Below are positions 9,072 to 18,066 of a stretch of DNA of 64,000 nt, one piece after another. The position numbers and the translations under genes were made by a program. Numbering within the stretch: the first letter of the stretch is position 1; the number at the start of each line of letters is the position of its first letter. This stretch comes from Terriglobia bacterium (GTDB lineage: Bacteria; Acidobacteriota; Terriglobia; Bryobacterales; Bryobacteraceae). The stretch is from assembly GCA_020073305.1 (NCBI GenBank), contig JAIQFK010000012.1:124001-188000 (forward strand), written 5' to 3'. The notes under the pieces were generated by a model. The model saw only the letters and a program-made list of their open reading frames with translations, was not told the origin of the DNA and searched no databases.

Positions 9072-10898
9072 TTACTTCTCGGAAATGCGGGTTTGAGCAC
9101 GAATTTCTTCTGCCGTCCGCGCTACCTGCGGATCTTTTCCGCCATCCAGTTTCACCGCCAGCACGGCCTCCGCACGAGCTTCCGGAAGACGGCCACCCGC
9201 GCGCAGCACCTGCGCCAGCAGCCAGTGCGGCTTGAACCAGTTTGGCGCGCTGGAAATGGCCGCGCGCAGGCTCTGCTCGGTATGTAAGAAATCATTCCGC
9301 CGGCCGTAAAACACCGCCAGGTTCAGCCAGGCGTTCTCCGGCTCCTCCGAATTTCGCGAGGCTCGCACCGCGGCCGCCAGAGCCTCCTGTAACGCGGCCA
9401 CGGACTCGGCGGCGTTCCGATCTCCCGCGGCCGCGCCCGCCATGGCTCGCGAATACCACAGGTCCGTGCGCACGCCCGGAGGCTGCCAGCGCTGGACCTG
9501 CGCGTAGACAGCCGCTGCTTCGCGCAACTGGCCGGCGCGAATCAGGCGTTCAACCCGGGCGAGTCCCGCATCAGCCACGCACAGCGCGACAACAAAGGCC
9601 ATAAACACCAGCGACAGCAACACGCCACACGCCTTCGCACCCAAGCGATTTTTCGCCGGTGGAACGAGCCGCGTCGGGAATCCCTGTGCCACAAGCAGAG
9701 CAATGGTCAAATAGAGAAACAGCCCCGTCGGCAGCGTAAGACTTGTAAATTCTTGGCTGATCAACAGAGCCACCAGCGCCGCGCCCAGCACGGCGGCCAT
9801 GGTGCGATCCAGCACCTTTCGGATCGAATAAAACCCCAACGCCGTTAACCCAATCAATATCGCGAGCCCTGGCAAACCCTGGCCGACCAACGCGTCGATG
9901 AAAATATTGTGCGGCGACTCCTGGTAAAAGCCCGGATACGCGCGCGCCAGATCGGCTGATTGGTACCGCGGAAAGTGGATCGAGTAGGTTTCCGGGCCGA
10001 ATCCCACCGGCCACCCGGCCGCGCACATGCGCAGGGAATCGCGCCACAACAACAGCCGGCCGCCGCCCATAGGATCCTCAACGAACCAGCGCGTCCGGCT
10101 GCGCAGCATTTCTCCCGCGGGCGAAAAGTAGAAACTCGCCAGCCCCAGAACCGCGACCGCGCCGGCCATCAGCACGCCCTTGTGCATTCTCGGCCGTAGC
10201 CGGATGATGAGGAAGAATACTCCCGCCGCCAGCCCCAGCATCGCCGCGCGCGTGCCGGTGAGGATCACCGCCACCGTCCCCAAGATCGCCGCCGCCCATC
10301 CAGCGAGCCTCCACCAGCCAGACTCTTCGAGCATGATCAGGCCGGCTCCGGCGAAGATCACCGACAGCAAGTACGTCGCAAAATAGCTGACGTACCCCAG
10401 CGTTCCTGGCGGGCGCACAATGGTTAGCGGCGCCTCGCCGATGTGGTACAAGGTTCGATTAATGAACGGATCCCAGCCGAAATATTGCAGAATGCCGTAA
10501 GCCGCCGCCGGAATCCCCGCCCCCGCGATCACACGCAGCAGAAGACGCACACGCCCCGGATCGCCGCCTGCGTACTGCGCCGCGAACCATGTAAACAGCA
10601 ACATCGCGGCTTGCGTGACCAGGCCGAACCGCCGCCACGTGCTGCCTCCGAGGGAGAGCGCCGGGTCGCTTGAAAACACAGTGGAGATCGCCAGGGATGC
10701 GGCTTGCGCCGTGAGGAGCCATCCGAACCACCGCAGCCCGCGCGACTCCGCATGCGGTTCCCGCCACGCCAGAATCAACCCGAGCGCCGTGCCCGCAAGC
10801 AGCACGACGATCTTCGGCGTGATGTCGTAATGAAAAAGCAAACCCGGCGCCAGAGTTAACGGAAGTAACGCCAGGATGGCGGACAAAAGGATCGCCAT
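9072..10898 (-). CDS. O-antigen ligase/polymerase-like membrane protein with C-terminal TPR region
   Basis: A 608-residue protein. The first 440 residues contain about 11-12 hydrophobic helices, and a large extracytoplasmic loop carries the Wzy_C/WaaL-type motif 'ESPHNIFIDALVGQGLPG' (about residue 330), the conserved His-Asn followed by a Gly-rich turn seen in O-antigen ligases and polymerases. From about residue 455 the protein becomes soluble with helical repeats of TPR type ('AWLNLAVFYGRRNDFLHTEQSLRAA', 'PHWLLAQVLRAGGRLPEARAEAVLAV'). WaaL/Wzy-type enzymes transfer or polymerise glycan units from undecaprenyl-PP; the TPR variant also resembles pilin-glycosylating ligases. It is divergent from the Wzz-like gene with only 28 bases between the two starts. 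Confidence 0.82.
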   Translation of the reverse strand: MAILLSAILALLPLTLAPGLLFHYDITPKIVVLLAGTALGLILAWREPHAESRGLRWFGWLLTAQAASLAISTVFSSDPALSLGGSTWRRFGLVTQAAMLLFTWFAAQYAGGDPGRVRLLLRVIAGAGIPAAAYGILQYFGWDPFINRTLYHIGEAPLTIVRPPGTLGYVSYFATYLLSVIFAGAGLIMLEESGWWRLAGWAAAILGTVAVILTGTRAAMLGLAAGVFFLIIRLRPRMHKGVLMAGAVAVLGLASFYFSPAGEMLRSRTRWFVEDPMGGGRLLLWRDSLRMCAAGWPVGFGPETYSIHFPRYQSADLARAYPGFYQESPHNIFIDALVGQGLPGLAILIGLTALGFYSIRKVLDRTMAAVLGAALVALLISQEFTSLTLPTGLFLYLTIALLVAQGFPTRLVPPAKNRLGAKACGVLLSLVFMAFVVALCVADAGLARVERLIRAGQLREAAAVYAQVQRWQPPGVRTDLWYSRAMAGAAAGDRNAAESVAALQEALAAAVRASRNSEEPENAWLNLAVFYGRRNDFLHTEQSLRAAISSAPNWFKPHWLLAQVLRAGGRLPEARAEAVLAVKLDGGKDPQVARTAEEIRAQTRISEK

Positions 10899-10926
10899 TC
10901 CGCTACACTATCCCACAGCGGATTGA

Positions 10927-11820
10927 ATGCCGGAAACCCTCGAAATGCTCCGCTACATCGAGCACCTGCGGCGCCGCTGGCGCGCTATCGCAGTGGCGTG
11001 CGGCGCCGCGGTGGGTCTCGCGCTGCTCGTAGCCTTACTCACCACCCCGCGCTATACCGCAACCGCCCTCATTATCATCGAGCCTCCGGCGGGAAGCGAT
11101 TCCCGCGTCGCTGTGGCGGTGAGTCCCATCTATCTCGAATCGCTCAAGAGCTACGAGTTGCTGGCATCGGGCGATCGGCTCTTTCTTGATGCCGTTGAGC
11201 ATTTCAAACTGCCGCGATCGCAGTCTGTGGATGCCTTGAAGGACTCGGTCTTGAAAGTGAGAATTCCACGAAACACCAAAGTCCTCGAGATCTCTGCCAC
11301 TCTTCACAATCCTGTGCAGGCACAGGCGCTGGCGCTCTATATCGCCGACCAAACGGTCAGACTGGCGCGTGACATCACACGTGACACCGAGCGCGAACTC
11401 ATCGACGACACGCAAAGGCAAATCGGAGAAGCCCGCGCCAGGGTGGAGCAGGCGGAGCGCGCCTGGGTGCACGCCTCCGAGGAGCCCATGAGTGGAGTAA
11501 CGGACCGGGCAGTACAGGTGGGTACCGCCCAGGCGGAACGCGATGCGGCACGCGCGGCGTTTGATGCCGCCGAGAGGCGCCTGGAGGAAACGCGATCTAC
11601 GGCGGGCCAGCGCGGTGAACAGTTGAAGGTCATGGACCCGGGTGTGGTCCCCGAACGCCCCTCGTGGCCCAACACTCCCCTTATGTTGCTGGCAGCTTTC
11701 CTTGTGGCGCTGGTGGCATCCCTCCTCTACCTGACCTTGGAATTGAGTTTCGGCCTGGAGAGATCCACGGCGCCGCGCTCGCTGGCCCCGCTTGCGCGCG
11801 TCAAGACCGGCAATGATTGA
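10927..11820 (+). CDS. Wzz/GumC-like polysaccharide chain-length/co-polymerase protein
   Basis: A 297-residue protein with one membrane helix near the N-terminus (about 22-40) and one near the C-terminus (about 252-272, 'TPLMLLAAFLVALVASLLYLT'), flanking a periplasmic region with a long coiled coil (about 150-220, rich in E, R, A and Q). This is the architecture of polysaccharide co-polymerases (PF02706); a Pro-rich 'PSWPNTP' precedes the second helix as in the family. There is no attached tyrosine kinase domain. These proteins set the length of O-antigen or exopolysaccharide chains with a Wzy polymerase. Its stop overlaps the start of the next gene, itself a Wzy-like polymerase, which supports that pairing. 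Confidence 0.85.
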   Translation: MPETLEMLRYIEHLRRRWRAIAVACGAAVGLALLVALLTTPRYTATALIIIEPPAGSDSRVAVAVSPIYLESLKSYELLASGDRLFLDAVEHFKLPRSQSVDALKDSVLKVRIPRNTKVLEISATLHNPVQAQALALYIADQTVRLARDITRDTERELIDDTQRQIGEARARVEQAERAWVHASEEPMSGVTDRAVQVGTAQAERDAARAAFDAAERRLEETRSTAGQRGEQLKVMDPGVVPERPSWPNTPLMLLAAFLVALVASLLYLTLELSFGLERSTAPRSLAPLARVKTGND

Positions 11821-13228
11821 AGCGCGGCGTTTACTGCCCCCGCATTGGATTCTGATCTCCCTGGGTATCGGCGCGTATGCAGCGCTGGTCGCGTCGGCGC
11901 CGTCTCTCACTTCCCGGACCGCCTTAGCGGGCACGCCTCTGCTTGCGATCGTAGCCTTCTGGACGCTCGCGTCGCCTCATCGCTGGATCGCCGGATTCCT
12001 GGCATCGGCGCTGTTGCTTCCCCCGTTGCCCATTGCCCTGGGAAACTCCGGCCCGCACCCATCCCTGCTGTTTGCGGCGTTCGGAATTCTAGCCGGCGCA
12101 CTCTACGTGCGCTCCTGGCACATCGCAGTCGGCCGGTTGCCGCTGGCTCTCGTCTGCCTGTCTTGCATTCTATTGGGCAGTGTGGCGCTCGCAGCCTTCT
12201 ATTCCGGAGCCGAAATCGCGCTTCAGGGGCTGGCCCGCGTCCTGCTATTTGGCATCGGCGTGTACTTGTTCTTCTACGCCGCCTACCTGCGGCTCGGGGA
12301 TCGTTCGTCAGGTTTGCGCCCGCTGTTCTGGGCCGCGACGGCATCGGCCGCCATCGCCTGCGTCGATTTCTATTACCAGCTTCCGGCTCCCGCGGGTTTC
12401 GGCCCCCAATTTATCTGGACTGAAGCCGGCGTTTACCGCCGCGCGCAGGGCATATTCTATGAGGCCAGCACGCTCGGCAACCTCTGCGTCTTCTTCCTCG
12501 TGATGATTGCCGTAGCGTTCTCGCGGCGGCCCCGACCCATGCCGGTTTCGCGCCCCGTTCTCTTGATGGGAGGCATGCTCTTCTCTGCCGCATTGATCTT
12601 CTCTTACTCGCGTGCCTCTGTCGTCAACCTTGTCGTGGCTCTCGCCGCGCTCGGCTGGCTCGATCGCAGCCGCATTCAATGGCGCCGGACACTTTCGCTG
12701 CTAGGAATCTCCATCACCGCGGGCGCGGCCGCGAGCTACTACTTCCTGCCTCAGCTTGTGCAGTCGTCCTGGCAGCGGCTGTACCTCTCGGCCATCTACC
12801 TGTTCGATTACGGCGAGGCCATCTTCTCCGGCCGCTTCGAGAGCTGGCGCGTTCTGCTGCGATTTCTCAACGAACATCCCTGGCACGCCGTTTTCGGCAT
12901 TGGGTACAAAACGCTGCCCTATTCGGACTACATCGGCCAGACCGTGATCGGCGACAACATGTATCTCAGCATGCTGGTCGAAACCGGCGTGATCGGGCTG
13001 GCTGCGCTCCTCTGGTTGAACATCGCGATTCTCGGCGCGGCCCGTCGCGCCGCCCGGCATAACAATCCGGAGGCTTCCTTCTTCGGCACCTGGATGTTCT
13101 GCTTCTGGCTGGGCCAGTGCGTGCAAATGCTCGCGGCAGACCTGCTCACTTACTGGCGTGTGCTTCCCGTGTATTTCCTGGTGCTGGCCTGGGCCGTACG
13201 GGAATCCAGCCGAGTGCCCGTGCAGTGA
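11813..13228 (+). CDS. O-antigen ligase/Wzy-like polysaccharide polymerase
   Basis: About 471 residues with roughly 12 hydrophobic helices. The start is set at the ATG at 11813, eight bases inside the end of the Wzz-like gene; the open frame extends seven codons further upstream but the overlap start fits translational coupling. The large periplasmic loop near residues 340-390 contains 'RFLNEHPWHAVFGIGYKT' and 'NMYLSMLVETGVIGLAALL', the typical Wzy_C pattern (a conserved N-x-x-L-x-x-L-x-E-x-G-x-x-G stretch). It probably polymerises or ligates the repeat unit made by the neighbouring glycosyltransferases. It differs clearly in sequence from the polymerase at 9072, so the locus has two non-identical enzymes of this class. 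Confidence 0.85.
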   Translation: MIEARRLLPPHWILISLGIGAYAALVASAPSLTSRTALAGTPLLAIVAFWTLASPHRWIAGFLASALLLPPLPIALGNSGPHPSLLFAAFGILAGALYVRSWHIAVGRLPLALVCLSCILLGSVALAAFYSGAEIALQGLARVLLFGIGVYLFFYAAYLRLGDRSSGLRPLFWAATASAAIACVDFYYQLPAPAGFGPQFIWTEAGVYRRAQGIFYEASTLGNLCVFFLVMIAVAFSRRPRPMPVSRPVLLMGGMLFSAALIFSYSRASVVNLVVALAALGWLDRSRIQWRRTLSLLGISITAGAAASYYFLPQLVQSSWQRLYLSAIYLFDYGEAIFSGRFESWRVLLRFLNEHPWHAVFGIGYKTLPYSDYIGQTVIGDNMYLSMLVETGVIGLAALLWLNIAILGAARRAARHNNPEASFFGTWMFCFWLGQCVQMLAADLLTYWRVLPVYFLVLAWAVRESSRVPVQ

Positions 13229-14361
13229 ACATTCTGTTCCTCGACCAGTTCAGCGATTTAGGAGGGGCGCAACAATGCCTGCTGGATCTGGTGCCCTCGA
13301 TGCAAGCCTCCGAATGGAGCCTGACGTGCGCGGTTCCAGGCAACGGCGCCCTGATCGAGAAACTGCGCGGCCTCGGCGTCCCCGTGCACTCGCTCCACAT
13401 CGCGCCCCTCGCATCCGGCCACAAGACAACCCTCGACTTTCTGCGCTTCGGCCTCGATGCGCCGCGGCTCGCAAACGATATTTCCCGGCTGGCCGCTGAG
13501 ATCCGCGCCGATCTCCTCTACGTGAACGGCCCGCGTATACTGCCGGCTGCGGCCTGGGCGGCACGCAAATCGGGACGGCCGCTCGTATTCCATTGCCACA
13601 ACCATCTGAGCGAAACTTCCGTTCGTAAGCTGGCCGGCTATTCCCTTCAGCTCGCCGCGGCGCGCGTGATCGCCTGCTGCCGGCACGTCGCGCGGCCACT
13701 CTGGCCCTTCATCGACCCTGGCCGCCTGCACGTGATTTATAACGGTGTCGCCGAAATGGTTTCCACCCGGCCCATTGACGGCAGCGGGCCACGCGTCGGA
13801 CTAATTGGGCGCATTGCGCCGGAGAAAGGTCAGGTGGAATTTGTTCTTGCTGCACAGCGCCTCGTTGCAAAGCATCCGCAGTGCCGGTTCGTCATTTGTG
13901 GGGCTCCACTATTCTCAAACATTGAAGCCGAACGATACTTCGAGCGGGTACAGGAAATCGCGGCCGGCCTGCCGGTCGAGTTTTGCGGCTGGCAGGAGGA
14001 TGTGAACGCGGTGCTAGCGCGCCTCGACGTGCTGGTGGTGCCCTCGCTCCGCGAACCTGGCGCTCCCCGCGTCATTCTCGAAGCCTTCGCCACGCGCGTG
14101 CCGGTGGTAGCATTCGTCTCTGGCGGCATTCCGGAGCTTGTCATTCAGAACAGAACCGGATTCCTGGTTGAGCCACCGGAGCCGGAAACGCTAGCCGCGA
14201 GGCTCGACGCACTGCTGAGCGCGCCCGGCCAGTTGCGTGCGGTCGCCGATCACGCTTATGAAGCCTGGAAAGAGAAGTTCACTTTGGACCGCTATCAGCG
14301 CGACGTGTTGGCGGTCATCGGCCTCACCCAGACCCTTCCCGCCACCGGCCGTTCGATCTGA
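13225..14361 (+). CDS. Family 4 glycosyltransferase
   Basis: The best start is the GTG at 13225, overlapping the previous stop as GTGA; it yields 378 residues beginning VNILFLDQFSDLGGAQQCLLDLV, the proper GT-B first strand with its GGA(Q) loop. The C-terminal half has the GT4 signatures 'VGLIGRIAPEKGQVEFVLAA' and 'VVPSLREPGAPRVILEAFATRVPVVA', including the E-x7-E nucleotide-sugar site. It adds a sugar to the growing lipid-linked repeat unit in the cytoplasm. Coupled translation with the polymerase gene places it in a Wzz-Wzy-GT operon. Its 3' end overlaps the convergent DtxR-family gene by 67 bases. Donor and linkage are unknown. Confidence 0.88.
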   Translation: MNILFLDQFSDLGGAQQCLLDLVPSMQASEWSLTCAVPGNGALIEKLRGLGVPVHSLHIAPLASGHKTTLDFLRFGLDAPRLANDISRLAAEIRADLLYVNGPRILPAAAWAARKSGRPLVFHCHNHLSETSVRKLAGYSLQLAAARVIACCRHVARPLWPFIDPGRLHVIYNGVAEMVSTRPIDGSGPRVGLIGRIAPEKGQVEFVLAAQRLVAKHPQCRFVICGAPLFSNIEAERYFERVQEIAAGLPVEFCGWQEDVNAVLARLDVLVVPSLREPGAPRVILEAFATRVPVVAFVSGGIPELVIQNRTGFLVEPPEPETLAARLDALLSAPGQLRAVADHAYEAWKEKFTLDRYQRDVLAVIGLTQTLPATGRSI

Positions 14362-14966
14362 ACCGATCGTCCGTCCACATCGAGCGTGAGCTTGTCGCGA
14401 TGCGCCGCGGTGATGCTCATGGCCGTGCCGGGTCGGACATTCAGCTTTTCCAGATGCTCCAGGAGCCGCCGGTCGCGCTCGAATACGCTCACCACCGCGA
14501 GGCGCTCGTCGGGCTCGCCTTCGTCGAGCGGTTTCAGCCCGCGCCGTCGCCGGTCATTGGGAGTATCCACGCCCACGCGGTTGCCGTGCGGGCAGGCTTC
14601 CCCCTCTCCCAGCCTTTCACGCAGTTTGTTTTCAAAGTCCGCGGAAACCGCGTGCTCCAGTTGCTCAGCCTCTTCGTGAACCTTGTACCACTCCATGCCA
14701 AAAATCTCCGTCAACATGCGCTCGATCAGATGATGGCGGTTCAGAAGGCGGTTGGCGATCGCGCGGCCGGAGCGCGTCAGCGTGATCTGTCCCTCGCTAG
14801 CCACGCGGATGAAATCGTCGCGTTTCAGCCGCCGGATTGCCATGGTGACTGCCGGCGCCGACACCTTCAGCCATCGCGACAGCGTCGCCGCGATAACCGT
14901 CTCCCCCTCTGATTCGGCCTCCGCGATGGTCTTGAGGTAATTTTCTTTTGAGATCGTGATCTTCAA
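14295..14966 (-). CDS. DtxR/MntR-family metal-dependent transcriptional regulator
   Basis: A 223-residue protein with the full DtxR layout: N-terminal winged helix (about 5-60, 'ATLSRWLKVSAPAVTMAIRRLKRD'), a dimerisation/metal domain (about 65-130) with the conserved 'NRHHLIERMLTEIFG' and 'VHEEAEQLEHAVS' His/Glu ligands and the 'CPHGN' motif, and a C-terminal SH3-like FeoA domain (about 155-220). Such proteins bind Fe2+ or Mn2+ and repress uptake or redox genes. Between 'CPHGN' and the FeoA domain there is an arginine-rich linker ('TPNDRRRRGLKPL'). It is divergent from the cyclase-family gene at 15024, with 57 bases in between. No metal transporter lies next to it, so its targets are not evident here. 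Confidence 0.9.
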   Translation of the reverse strand: MKITISKENYLKTIAEAESEGETVIAATLSRWLKVSAPAVTMAIRRLKRDDFIRVASEGQITLTRSGRAIANRLLNRHHLIERMLTEIFGMEWYKVHEEAEQLEHAVSADFENKLRERLGEGEACPHGNRVGVDTPNDRRRRGLKPLDEGEPDERLAVVSVFERDRRLLEHLEKLNVRPGTAMSITAAHRDKLTLDVDGRSVQIERPVAGRVWVRPMTANTSR

Positions 14967-15023
14967 GCTACCTAGATTTTACCCGGCTTTTTCTCCGCTC
15001 ACCGTGCGGTAACCTGACTTCTT

Positions 15024-15812
15024 ATGTCCGATCTCCTGCATCTGCTGAACTCCGCCAAACTCTACGATCTCGCGCAGCCCTATTTCATCGGCATGCCGCA
15101 TCATCCGGTGCATCCGCCTTACCTGTTCGGTCTGGTCAAGAAGCACGGTGAATACGTCACCGCCGCCGGCGGCAGCTCGGCCTCCGAGGCTCTGGCGTTC
15201 GGCGGCCACGTGGGCACGCACATCGACGCGCTCTGCCATTTCTCGCGCCACGGCAAGCTCCACGATGGCGGCGAAGTCGCCCAGTCCTACTCCGGCGGCC
15301 TCGAGCGCCTTTCGGTCGACACCATGGCCCCCATCTTCCGCCGCGGCGTGCTGCTGGATATCGCCGGCCATCAGGGCGTTGACGTCTTACCGGTGGATTT
15401 CTCGATCACGCCCGATCATCTGGACGCAGCCTCGCGCGACCAGCGAGTCGAAGTCCGCGCCGGCGACGTCGTCTTGCTGCGCACCGGTTGGGCGCGATAT
15501 TGGGACGACGCCGCCCGGTTCATCGCACAGGTTCGGGGTCCCGGGCCCGGCGAGCCCGCGGCCCGCTGGATCAGCTCCCGAGGCGCATTCGCCGCCGGCT
15601 CCGACACCGTCGCCTTCGAATTTGTCCCCGCCCCCACCATGCCCGTCCACGTGCACCTGCTGGTGGAAAACGGCATCCACATCATCGAATGTTTGAACCT
15701 GGAGCAGCTCGCCCGCGACCGCGTCTACGAATTCGTCTTCGTGGCCGCGCCGCTCAAAATCCGCGGCGGTACCGGTTCGCCCATCCGGCCCATCGCAGTG
15801 GCGACGCAATAG
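15024..15812 (+). CDS. Cyclase-family hydrolase (kynurenine-formamidase-like)
   Basis: A 262-residue soluble protein of PF04199. The metal-binding signature H-x-G-T-H-x-D is intact at residues 62-68 (HVGTHID), with a further His at 72, and the fold segments 'GVLLDIAGHQGVDVLPVDF' and 'GDVVLLRTGWARYW' are as expected. Members include bacterial kynurenine formamidases, isatin hydrolases and polyketide-type 'cyclases', all metal-dependent amide or ring hydrolases. The sequence alone does not choose among them; no tryptophan-degradation genes are nearby. The gene sits between a metal-dependent regulator (divergent) and a glycosyltransferase (convergent) and looks like a single-gene unit. Confidence 0.85.
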   Translation: MSDLLHLLNSAKLYDLAQPYFIGMPHHPVHPPYLFGLVKKHGEYVTAAGGSSASEALAFGGHVGTHIDALCHFSRHGKLHDGGEVAQSYSGGLERLSVDTMAPIFRRGVLLDIAGHQGVDVLPVDFSITPDHLDAASRDQRVEVRAGDVVLLRTGWARYWDDAARFIAQVRGPGPGEPAARWISSRGAFAAGSDTVAFEFVPAPTMPVHVHLLVENGIHIIECLNLEQLARDRVYEFVFVAAPLKIRGGTGSPIRPIAVATQ

Positions 15813-15818
15813 CCCGGC

Positions 15819-16904
15819 TCAGCTTCCGTCGCTCGCCGGGAACAGCACGCCCTTCATCTGCTCAACGAAGTTCTTCTCACTAAATCGGCCCGCCCACTCG
15901 CGAAGCCGCTGGGGCGAAATGTCCGGCTCAATGCGCTCGAAAGCTTCGATCGCCCCCGCCAAATCTTCGGGCGACGCGTACACCACCCCGCCCACCGGAT
16001 CGGACACCGGCACGCTCTCCAGCGCTCCCCCGCGTCCCAGCGCGATCACCGGCTTGCCGCTCGCCAGGGCCTCCACCGGCGTCATTCCAAAATCCTCTTC
16101 GCCGGGCAGCAGCAGAGCGCGCGACCTGGCGTAAAGCTCGCGCAACTCTCCATCCGTAACGCGCCCGCAGAATTCGATATTGCCGCGCTCCGCGCGTCGC
16201 AGCGAACCGTATTCCGGTCCTTGCCCCACAATCCGCAAGCGCCGGCCGTTCTTTGCAAACGCGTCGACCGCCCGATCGATACGCTTGTAAGCCACCAGCT
16301 CCGAGACGATGAGATAGTAATCCTCCGGCTCTTTCCAGTAGAACGATTCCACTGCGACCGGCGGATAAATCACGCGCGCCTCGCGACGGTAGGTCTTCCA
16401 GATGCGCCGCGCCACGTTTGCGCTATTGGCGACGAATTCATCCACGCGCGCCGCCGTGCTGAAATCCCACAGGCGAAGATAATTCGCCGCCGGCGCCATC
16501 AGCGCGCGCTTCCACGCGCTGGCCGTGAATTCGTTTCGATACGCTGGATACAGATCCCACAAATAGCGCATGGGCGTGTGGCAATAGCAAACATGGCGCG
16601 CACTCGAAGGCGCTAGCACGCCCTTCGCCGGCCCGGACTCGCTCGACACGATCAAATCGTAACCGCGCAGATCGAAACTCTCGAGCGCCATGGGCATCAG
16701 CGGCAATAGCGACCGGTAATGCCGCCGCAGCGGATTCAGGAACGACGCCGTTACCCGCCGCGCGCGAATCGTCTCGCTCACTCGCGCCGGGTCGTAGAAA
16801 AGTGTAAAAACATCCGCATCCGGCAGCATGCGGCACAGAGCCTCCACCACCTTCTCTCCACCCCGCATGTTGAGCAGCCAGTAGTGTACGATCGCCGCGC
16901 GCAT
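15819..16904 (-). CDS. Family 4 glycosyltransferase
   Basis: The start is placed at the ATG at 16904 (MRAAIVHYWLLNMRGGEKVVEAL), which aligns with the first strand and GGEK loop of this GT4 subfamily; 20 extra open codons upstream look like untranslated sequence. The product is about 361 residues. It has the usual GT-B halves, with 'LIVSELVAYKRIDRAVDAFAK', 'LRIVGQGPEYGSLRR' and the donor-site motif 'LPGEEDFGMTPVEALASGKPVIA'. This subfamily is common in O-antigen and exopolysaccharide clusters, often as mannosyltransferases. It is most likely an outlying member of the polysaccharide locus between 9 and 14 kb. It is divergent from the first HPrK-like gene with about 90 bases between starts. Confidence 0.88.
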   Translation of the reverse strand: MRAAIVHYWLLNMRGGEKVVEALCRMLPDADVFTLFYDPARVSETIRARRVTASFLNPLRRHYRSLLPLMPMALESFDLRGYDLIVSSESGPAKGVLAPSSARHVCYCHTPMRYLWDLYPAYRNEFTASAWKRALMAPAANYLRLWDFSTAARVDEFVANSANVARRIWKTYRREARVIYPPVAVESFYWKEPEDYYLIVSELVAYKRIDRAVDAFAKNGRRLRIVGQGPEYGSLRRAERGNIEFCGRVTDGELRELYARSRALLLPGEEDFGMTPVEALASGKPVIALGRGGALESVPVSDPVGGVVYASPEDLAGAIEAFERIEPDISPQRLREWAGRFSEKNFVEQMKGVLFPASDGS

Positions 16905-16993
16905 GGTCAAACGCAATTCTAGCCATCCACCCCGTCTTGCCGCCACCACGCGATCACTCCACACCGCCGAGGCATAATGAGAGGGCGAACGTC

Positions 16994-17974
16994 ATGAACT
17001 CGAGCACCGGCAAATCCGCACCCGTCCTGGACCCCCTTTGCTATGGCGTCGACTTGCCCTGCCAGACCGTCCTTTATCCGCTCGGTTTTCGCATGGACCT
17101 CGCCACCAACTCGCAGGAAGTCATCCAATCCGCCGAACAAGATTGGGCCGGCTTCCCTTCTCTGTTCGACGATCGGACTCTCGAGATAAGAGTCGCCGTC
17201 TCGAATGACCACCAGGCCCCCTGCCCCACCAGTCTGATCTGGCGAGCCCAGCGCCACTTGCTGGCGCTCGAGTCCGATCGTCATAACTTCGCGGTCTGCG
17301 ACCTCGAAAAGGGATTCTCCTTTTGCTGGATCGTGCCCGCCACCGCTCGCAACCACGATTTCCTCCAGTCCTTCCTTCTGAGGATTCTTGTGCAGGCTCC
17401 GCTCTGGCAAACGCACCTCACCTGGATTCACGCGGCCTGTGTGGCGCGAAACGGCCGGGCCCTGCTGCTGTGCGGCGCCTCGGGGGCCGGGAAGAGTTGC
17501 CTGGCCTACGCTTGCGCACGTCGCGGGTGGACGTTTATCACCGACGAAGTCAGCTCGCTCGTGCGAAACTCGAAGGACCGCATGGTCCTGGGCAATCCGC
17601 GTTACATGCATTTTCGCGACACTGCGGCGGCCATTCTCCCCGAATTGAACGGCCGGCTGGCCGCGCGCAACGCTGTCGGTAAAATGTCCCTCGCCGTCCG
17701 CCCCGCCGATCTGGGAACGATTGACACTGCGTTTCAGAGCCAGGTGGCGGCGGTGGTTTTCCTCGATCGCCAGGACGGCCGACCCGCGCGGCTGACGCCC
17801 GTTTCCCCGGCGGATGCCTTCCACGGTCTGGACAGCGACCTCCCACTTTTCCCGGAGCCGCTGCACGACGCGCATCGCGCCGCCCTTCGAGCTCTCGTTG
17901 GCGGCGGTGCGTTCGAGCTTCGCTATCACGATCTCGACGAAGCCGTCAGCTTGTTGGAACCACTCACCCGATAA
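16994..17974 (+). CDS. HPr-kinase-like (HPrK C-domain) protein A
   Basis: The start is the ATG at 16994, giving 326 residues. The N-terminal ~140 residues form a domain shared with protein B downstream ('YPLGF', 'RAQRHLL', 'CDLEKGFSF'). The kinase-like core begins with H146 and continues to a P-loop GASGAGKS at 161-168, followed by 'GWTFITDEVSSLVR', where HPrK/P proteins have an Asp-Asp pair; here it is D184-E185. Real HPrK/P phosphorylates HPr of the PTS; no PTS gene is near and the N-terminal domain differs. HPrK-like proteins of this sort are also found in RiPP (lasso peptide) clusters as peptide kinases. The substrate is unknown. Paralogue B lies 193 bases downstream. Confidence 0.75.
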   Translation: MNSSTGKSAPVLDPLCYGVDLPCQTVLYPLGFRMDLATNSQEVIQSAEQDWAGFPSLFDDRTLEIRVAVSNDHQAPCPTSLIWRAQRHLLALESDRHNFAVCDLEKGFSFCWIVPATARNHDFLQSFLLRILVQAPLWQTHLTWIHAACVARNGRALLLCGASGAGKSCLAYACARRGWTFITDEVSSLVRNSKDRMVLGNPRYMHFRDTAAAILPELNGRLAARNAVGKMSLAVRPADLGTIDTAFQSQVAAVVFLDRQDGRPARLTPVSPADAFHGLDSDLPLFPEPLHDAHRAALRALVGGGAFELRYHDLDEAVSLLEPLTR

Positions 17975-18066
17975 AGGCTGCTTCTCGCGGCCCAGAAGTG
18001 TAAAAATATGCGCCTTCGCGCGCGCCTCCGCTGCGTGTTTCCCGAGCATCCATGTGATGGAAACAG

